Positions 20,340 to 23,502 of a stretch of DNA of 23,502 bases are shown here, one piece after another. The position numbers and the translations under genes were made by a program. Source of the stretch: an uncultured Actinomycetes bacterium (GTDB lineage Bacteria; Actinomycetota; Actinomycetes; Nanopelagicales; Nanopelagicaceae); NCBI GenBank assembly GCA_903916775.1, contig CAIWXY010000021.1, positions 1 through 23,502 on the forward strand. Reading direction: 5' to 3'. Under the pieces are notes generated by a model. The model had not been told where the DNA came from. It did no database searches and saw only the letters and a program-made list of their open reading frames with translations. The number at the start of each line of letters is the position of its first letter. Within the stretch, counting starts at the first letter, position 1.

Positions 20340-20981
20340 TTATGGGGTGTTTAGCCCAGCTTTTCTCACTTCAATCACCCGAGCGGTATCAAAATCCGGG
20401 AGATTGAGCACGTGCAGGGTGGTGGTTGAGCCCTTCATTGGCTCGGTTTCATCGATCTCGTTTTGGGCTGACTCTCCCTTCATCGCCATGAGCGCTCCGC
20501 CAGGCTTCACCAAACTCCAACTTATTGGCAAGAGTTTTGGCAGCGGTGCCACCGCGCGAGCTGTGACGACATCGAAGGATCTTTTTACAGACTCAGCCTT
20601 GCCTCGAATAACTTCGATGGGAAGATCGAGCTCAGCAATCACCTCGAGCAAGAAATCCACTCGGCGCTGGAGGGGTTCTATAAGAGTGACGCTCAAATCA
20701 GGGCGAGCTAAAGCAATAACGATTCCAGGTAGCCCTGCTCCGGAGCCAATATCGGCAACAGTGACAGCCTTATCGGGCTTATGTGGATTAGCCGGCGGTG
20801 GGATAATCGTGGTGATGGGTAGGCAGTTGGCAATATGGCGATCCCAGATTCGGTCGCCTTCTCGTGGGCCAATGAGCCCGCGCTCAATCCCCCACGTTGC
20901 AAGAATTTGGGCATAGCGATCAGCCTTTTCTGCAGTCTGGGGGAAGAAACCTTCTAATAAGGTTTCACGTGAAACACTCAA
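20340..20981 (-). CDS. rsmG: 16S rRNA (guanine-N7) methyltransferase RsmG (GidB)
   Basis: This 213-residue SAM-dependent enzyme methylates a conserved guanine in the 530 loop of 16S rRNA; its loss gives low-level streptomycin resistance in several bacteria. The motif WGIERGLIGPREGDRIWDRH (30-49) and the SAM-binding VADIGSGAGLPGIVIA (75-90) are typical. No ATG or GTG is available near the N terminus; TTG at 20981 is the likely start and overlaps the jag TGA as TTGA. The next codons encode SVSRET over a near-perfect parS. It lies between jag and parA in the conserved oriC order. Confidence 0.95.
   Translation of the reverse strand: MSVSRETLLEGFFPQTAEKADRYAQILATWGIERGLIGPREGDRIWDRHIANCLPITTIIPPPANPHKPDKAVTVADIGSGAGLPGIVIALARPDLSVTLIEPLQRRVDFLLEVIAELDLPIEVIRGKAESVKRSFDVVTARAVAPLPKLLPISWSLVKPGGALMAMKGESAQNEIDETEPMKGSTTTLHVLNLPDFDTARVIEVRKAGLNTP
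20961..20976. promoter_or_regulatory. parS site 2 (one mismatch), inside rsmG
   Basis: GGTTTCACGTGAAACA differs from the parS consensus only in its first base. It lies 5 bp inside the rsmG coding region and encodes V-S-R-E-T, just as site 1 does in parA. The two sites are 671 bp apart (start to start). Confidence 0.9.
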
Positions 20982-21508
20982 GCGGGTAGAACTACCACGC
21001 AGCGATGTGGTTCTTCGCCCTCAGATTCGCTGGTGAGACCGATCTCTTGGATGGTGTCGTGAATAACCTTACGCTCAAATGCATTCATAGGCTTGAGTTT
21101 GACTGACTCACCAGTGGACTTAACCTCTTCTGCCACTTCATGAGCCAACTTTGCCAACTCTTCCTTTTTGGAGCTACGGAAGTTATCAATATCAAGCATA
21201 AGACGTGAGCGCTCGCCTAGGCTGGTTTGGACAGCGAGACGGGTGAGCTCCTGTAGAGCATCGAGTACCTCGCCATGAGAGCCGACCAGGTGTTGGAGCT
21301 TGCCACCAGCAATAGCAAGTGAAGCGCGATCATTCTCTACATCGATATCGATATCTCCATCGAGGTCAGCAATATCGAGAAGTCCCTCTAGGTAGTCAGC
21401 TGCGACATCGCCCTCTTCTTCTAGGCGAGAGATGAGGCTCTTTTTGACCTTCTCTGGTGCGTTTTTCTCAACAACGTCTGCGTTCTCGACTGTCTCTGTT
21501 CCGCTCAT
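20978..21508 (-). CDS. jag: Jag/KhpB-type RNA-binding protein (KH and R3H domains)
   Basis: This 176-residue protein has a KH-type II domain (about 50-105) with the RNA-gripping loop GSHG (76-79) and a C-terminal R3H domain with R146-K-V-I-H150 in NAFERKVIHD. The N terminus is a short acidic stretch rather than the Jag_N domain of Firmicutes. Proteins of this kind bind RNA and affect cell division and membrane protein biogenesis; in mycobacteria the gene is Rv3920c. The ATG at 21508 has AGGAG 7 nt upstream. It follows yidC by 66 bp and overlaps the rsmG start. Confidence 0.93.
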   Translation of the reverse strand: MSGTETVENADVVEKNAPEKVKKSLISRLEEEGDVAADYLEGLLDIADLDGDIDIDVENDRASLAIAGGKLQHLVGSHGEVLDALQELTRLAVQTSLGERSRLMLDIDNFRSSKKEELAKLAHEVAEEVKSTGESVKLKPMNAFERKVIHDTIQEIGLTSESEGEEPHRCVVVLPA

Positions 21509-21574
21509 TATGCTCTCCTTTTGCGTAAAATATAGTTAAATGTCTATTTTGTACCGATTAATGCTTTTTTGTAC

Positions 21575-22519
21575 CTATTTCTTAGGTTTTCTCTTTTTTG
21601 GTTGATTTCGTTGACGAGCGGCCGTCTGCTCGGCTTTCTTCTCGAGCTTCTCTGCCTCTGATACATCAAGAACTGCCCCAGCGTCCATGGTTCCACCTTC
21701 GAGTGCACGGCGCTTGAGGAGCTCCTCATACGCTGGAGAACCTGGAGTTGGATTGCGCTTAATGACATAAAGCTGTTGGAAGAAGGTCCATAAGTTAGTT
21801 GTCGACCAATAAATCAAAACACCGATTGGAAAGTTCACACCAGAGATCGCAAAAATCACTGGGAAGACGTACAACATGATTTTTTGTTGTTGCGCCATTG
21901 GATTGCCGGCTTCCATCTTCGGCATTCCTTTAACCATAAGCTGGCGTTGGGTTGAGAATGTTGTCGCTGACATAAATGCAATCAACACAATTGTCACAAT
22001 CTTTGTTGCGCCGACTGGAGTGATTGGGTGGTTAAGGAAACTGTTTGCAATTGGTGCACCGAGGAATTTTGCTTCATGCGCTGTTGAGAGAAGTTTTGGT
22101 GTGAAAATTGATGGAAGGTAGTGGCCTTTATTCGCACTAGCAACACCATTGAGTACGCGGAAGAGTGCGAAGAAGATCGGTGCTTGGGCAAGAAGTGGGA
22201 AGCATGATGCAAGTGGATTTGTCTTGTGCTCTTTGTAGAGCTTCATCATCTCTTCTGATTGCTTCTGGCGATCGTCTTTATATTTCTTCTGAATCTCTTT
22301 CATCTTTGGTTGTAGAGCAGTCATAGCGCGCTGGCCTTTGATCTGCTTAACAAATAATGGAATAAGAATGACGCGAATCAAAATCACTAAGCCAACAACA
22401 GAAAGGGTCCACTTAAGACTCTCGTGCTGGTTTTTGCCAAGTATTAATCCAAAGAGTGTGTGGAATTGGATCATCACCCAAGAAATAGCGAAATACAATG
22501 GTTTTAGGATGGTATTCAT
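21575..22519 (-). CDS. yidC: Membrane protein insertase YidC
   Basis: This 314-residue protein inserts and folds inner-membrane proteins with or without SecYEG. It has the five-helix core of the Oxa1/YidC family: a first helix after MNTILKPLYFAISW, the conserved arginine R49 in the hydrophilic groove (LIRVILIPLF), a coiled cytoplasmic hairpin rich in Lys (about 60-100), and later helices ending near IYWSTTNLWTFFQQ. The C-terminal tail is basic and ends QPKKRKPKK, a feature that can contact ribosomes. The ATG at 22519 overlaps the yidD stop codon (ATGA). A 20-bp-spaced direct repeat (CTWTTTTGTACC) lies at its stop codon. Confidence 0.97.
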   Translation of the reverse strand: MNTILKPLYFAISWVMIQFHTLFGLILGKNQHESLKWTLSVVGLVILIRVILIPLFVKQIKGQRAMTALQPKMKEIQKKYKDDRQKQSEEMMKLYKEHKTNPLASCFPLLAQAPIFFALFRVLNGVASANKGHYLPSIFTPKLLSTAHEAKFLGAPIANSFLNHPITPVGATKIVTIVLIAFMSATTFSTQRQLMVKGMPKMEAGNPMAQQQKIMLYVFPVIFAISGVNFPIGVLIYWSTTNLWTFFQQLYVIKRNPTPGSPAYEELLKRRALEGGTMDAGAVLDVSEAEKLEKKAEQTAARQRNQPKKRKPKK

Positions 22520-22764
22520 GCGTGGACCTCGTTAGTTGTAAGTGATGAAGAAATTTTTGGGACTGCGTAATCAACGCCGCCGTGCGACCATGGATTGCAA
22601 CGGAGCAAACGCCATGCAGCCATTGCTACACCTTTAACTCCATAGGCACTGATTGCATCCACTGCATAGTGCGAACACGATGGGTAGTACTTGCATCGTG
22701 GCGCCATGCTGGGTGAGATCCATTTTTGATAGAACTTAATTGGGGCCACAAGGATCAGCTTCAC
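22516..22764 (-). CDS. yidD: Membrane protein insertion efficiency factor YidD
   Basis: This 82-residue protein belongs to the small YidD family, which helps YidC-dependent insertion. The diagnostic sequence is FYQKWISPSMAPRCKYYPSC followed by SHYAVDAI and the later RLLRCNPWSHGGVD. It starts with GTG at 22764, which overlaps the rnpA TGA as GTGA, and its own TGA overlaps the yidC ATG. These overlaps make rnpA, yidD and yidC a translationally coupled set. Confidence 0.96.
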   Translation of the reverse strand: MKLILVAPIKFYQKWISPSMAPRCKYYPSCSHYAVDAISAYGVKGVAMAAWRLLRCNPWSHGGVDYAVPKISSSLTTNEVHA

Positions 22765-23111
22765 TTGTTGGCACCAGTCTCCGTTAGTCGCTTCACGGCC
22801 TTGGCCATGAGCCCTGTGAGATCTTCTGTATAGCTCTCACTCTTCTTCAGTACGCGCACAACAACCTGGGTATGTGGTGGGAAGGTGGAGATATGTTGGC
22901 GAGCTATATGGCGCAATTGGCGAGCCACTGAATGGCGAGTGACCGAGTTGCCAATGCTTTTACTGATAATTAGACCGAGTTGAGGTTCGACCGGTAAATC
23001 TGCATGGTGAAGAAAATAAAGAACCAACTGTTGTGAACTAGCGCGATGCCCAGTTTTGGTAGTGCGTGAAAAGTCCGAGCTGGTGCGCAAACGATTCTTT
23101 GCCGAGAGCAC
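22761..23111 (-). CDS. rnpA: Ribonuclease P protein component
   Basis: This 116-residue basic protein is the protein subunit of RNase P, which trims tRNA 5' ends together with the catalytic RNA (not in this window). It starts MLSAKNRLRTSSDFSRTTK, and the RNA-binding helix reads NSVTRHSVARQLRHIARQH, the actinobacterial version of the RNR motif. GTG at 23111 lies 3 nt after the rpmH stop codon, so translation is coupled. The gene order rpmH-rnpA is nearly universal. Confidence 0.95.
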   Translation of the reverse strand: MLSAKNRLRTSSDFSRTTKTGHRASSQQLVLYFLHHADLPVEPQLGLIISKSIGNSVTRHSVARQLRHIARQHISTFPPHTQVVVRVLKKSESYTEDLTGLMAKAVKRLTETGANK

Positions 23112-23114
23112 GAG

Positions 23115-23252
23115 TTATGCAGAGATGAGTTTGCGACCCTTGGCGCGGCGGGATGCTAGAACAGCACGACCACCACGTGTTGCCATACGAGCACGGAAAC
23201 CATGCTTCTTGGCACGCTTACGGTTGTTAGGTTGAAATGTGCGCTTGCTCAT
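23115..23252 (-). CDS. rpmH: 50S ribosomal protein L34
   Basis: This small gene encodes 45 residues, beginning MSKRTFQPNNRKRAKKHGF and continuing with RARMATRGGRAVLASRRAKG, the typical very basic L34. The coding strand has AGGGAG 5 nt before the ATG at 23252. It is the first gene of the rpmH-rnpA-yidD-yidC run and is driven by a promoter whose spacer contains a DnaA box (23352-23380). In most bacteria dnaA is the next gene on the other side, which would lie just beyond this window. Confidence 0.98.
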   Translation of the reverse strand: MSKRTFQPNNRKRAKKHGFRARMATRGGRAVLASRRAKGRKLISA

Positions 23253-23284
23253 GAAAACTCCCTTTTGATCGGCTCACTCTTACT

Positions 23285-23317
23285 CTTCTAGAACTTTTCT
23301 AGAACTCTTCTAGTTGA
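23285..23317. repeat. Three-unit 11-bp repeat in the rpmH leader
   Basis: Units start at 23285 (CTTCTAGAACT), 23296 (TTTCTAGAACT) and 23307 (CTTCTAGTTGA). Each contains the palindromic core TTCTAGAA or its half. The array lies 33-65 nt upstream of the rpmH ATG, inside the predicted 5' UTR. It shares the 11-bp period with the arrays at 1440 and 17161 but is not at a stop codon. Confidence 0.85.
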
Positions 23318-23351
23318 AGGAGGAGTGGCCCCGCATCACAGATAGAGGAGA

Positions 23352-23380
23352 AGGCTACGGGGGCTGTGGACAAGGGTCAA
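23352..23380 (-). promoter_or_regulatory. rpmH operon promoter
   Basis: On the minus strand TTGACC (23380-23375) and TAGCCT (23357-23352) are separated by exactly 17 nt. The -35 matches TTGACA at five of six bases and the -10 fits TANNNT. Transcription would start near 23345, giving a leader of about 90 nt before rpmH. A DnaA box occupies the spacer between the two elements. Confidence 0.65.
23365..23373 (-). promoter_or_regulatory. DnaA box TTGTCCACA within the rpmH promoter
   Basis: The minus strand reads TTGTCCACA, the form preferred by high-GC actinobacterial DnaA. It lies between the -35 and -10 of the rpmH promoter, so bound DnaA should block RNA polymerase. Confidence 0.75.
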
Positions 23381-23451
23381 ACTGGGGTTGAGGGTTGTGG
23401 GATCGCCAGGTTGGTCGCTCGTGTGTTTATTTATCTAATATCTATCTAATT

Positions 23452-23460
23452 TGTGGATAA
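23452..23460 (-). promoter_or_regulatory. DnaA box TTATCCACA beside an AT-rich tract
   Basis: The minus strand reads TTATCCACA, the perfect classical DnaA box. It directly follows an AT-rich tract (about 23422-23452), as at origins and dnaA promoters. Confidence 0.8.
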
Positions 23461-23502
23461 CTACTTGTATTTCTGCTCGAAACCATTTAAGTTCGCCCTC
23501 TA

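Larger units (their letters stand above)
23253..23502. other. rpmH-side spacer towards dnaA, likely part of the origin region
   Basis: This 250-bp stretch up to the window edge has no gene. It holds the rpmH Shine-Dalgarno, an 11-bp repeat (23285-23317), the rpmH promoter with an embedded DnaA box, a G-rich tract on the plus strand (about 23340-23400), an AT-rich tract (about 23422-23452) with TATCTAAT repeated at an 11-bp interval (23432 and 23443), and a second DnaA box (23452-23460). An AT-rich tract next to a DnaA box is what an unwinding element looks like, but whether oriC itself is here or beyond dnaA cannot be told. Confidence 0.5.

Noticed and set aside
20347..20916. A 189-codon open frame on the plus strand
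   Set aside because: It is antisense to rsmG, whose SAM-binding motif and length are diagnostic.

Overview
This window is an origin-proximal segment of an actinobacterial chromosome. Nearly every gene belongs to the conserved block around dnaA in Actinobacteria. The right part, rpmH-rnpA-yidD-yidC-jag-rsmG-parA-parB and then, going left, cwlM, trxA, trxB, murJ, a DUF6049-type gene, a Nudix gene and pcnA, follows the order I recall for Mycobacterium tuberculosis Rv3924c back to Rv3907c. The left part, a DUF5318 gene, a class A PBP, a GT87-like membrane protein, rpsF, ssb, rpsR, rplI and dnaB, matches Rv0049-Rv0058. Base composition is near half G+C by eye, intergenic spaces are short, and several family members are shorter than the mycobacterial ones. 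That suggests a streamlined, moderate-GC actinobacterium such as a freshwater Nanopelagicales (acI) lineage; the genus is inference. I see no mobile element, CRISPR array, tRNA or rRNA.

Layout. 14-1448 (+): EamA transporter and beta-carbonic anhydrase. 1511-8627 (-): DUF5318, PBP, GT87-like, rpsF, ssb, rpsR, rplI, then dnaB after a 239-bp spacer. 8702-9985 (+): MFS transporter, overlapping the 3' end of pcnA. 9941-11389 (-): pcnA. 11421-18484 (+): Nudix, DUF6049-like, murJ, trxB, trxA, cwlM-like, aminotransferase. 18497-23252 (-): the rpmH-to-parB run. 23253-23502 is the rpmH side of the rpmH-dnaA spacer, with two good DnaA boxes. No gene-free stretch exceeds 300 bases.

How the genes work together. 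The cassette covers replication (DnaB, SSB, DnaA boxes), segregation (ParA, ParB, two parS sites), translation (S6, S18, L9, L34, RNase P protein, RsmG, CCA-adding enzyme), membrane insertion (YidC, YidD), redox (TrxA, TrxB) and cell wall building (PBP, MurJ lipid II flippase, and a CwlM-like protein whose amidase residues appear lost, as expected for a cytoplasmic regulator).

The most notable non-coding signals are: (1) short tandem repeats right at stop codons, with periods of 11, 11 and 4 bp, which place extra stops in all three frames; (2) four DnaA-box-like 9-mers spaced 21, 21 and 11 bp upstream of dnaB; (3) an rpmH promoter with a perfect actinobacterial-type DnaA box inside its -35/-10 spacer; (4) two parS sites that both encode VSRET at the N termini of ParA and RsmG; (5) a series of TANNNT -10 elements 6-8 nt before start codons, indicating widespread leaderless transcripts; and (6) a candidate structured leader before rpsF.
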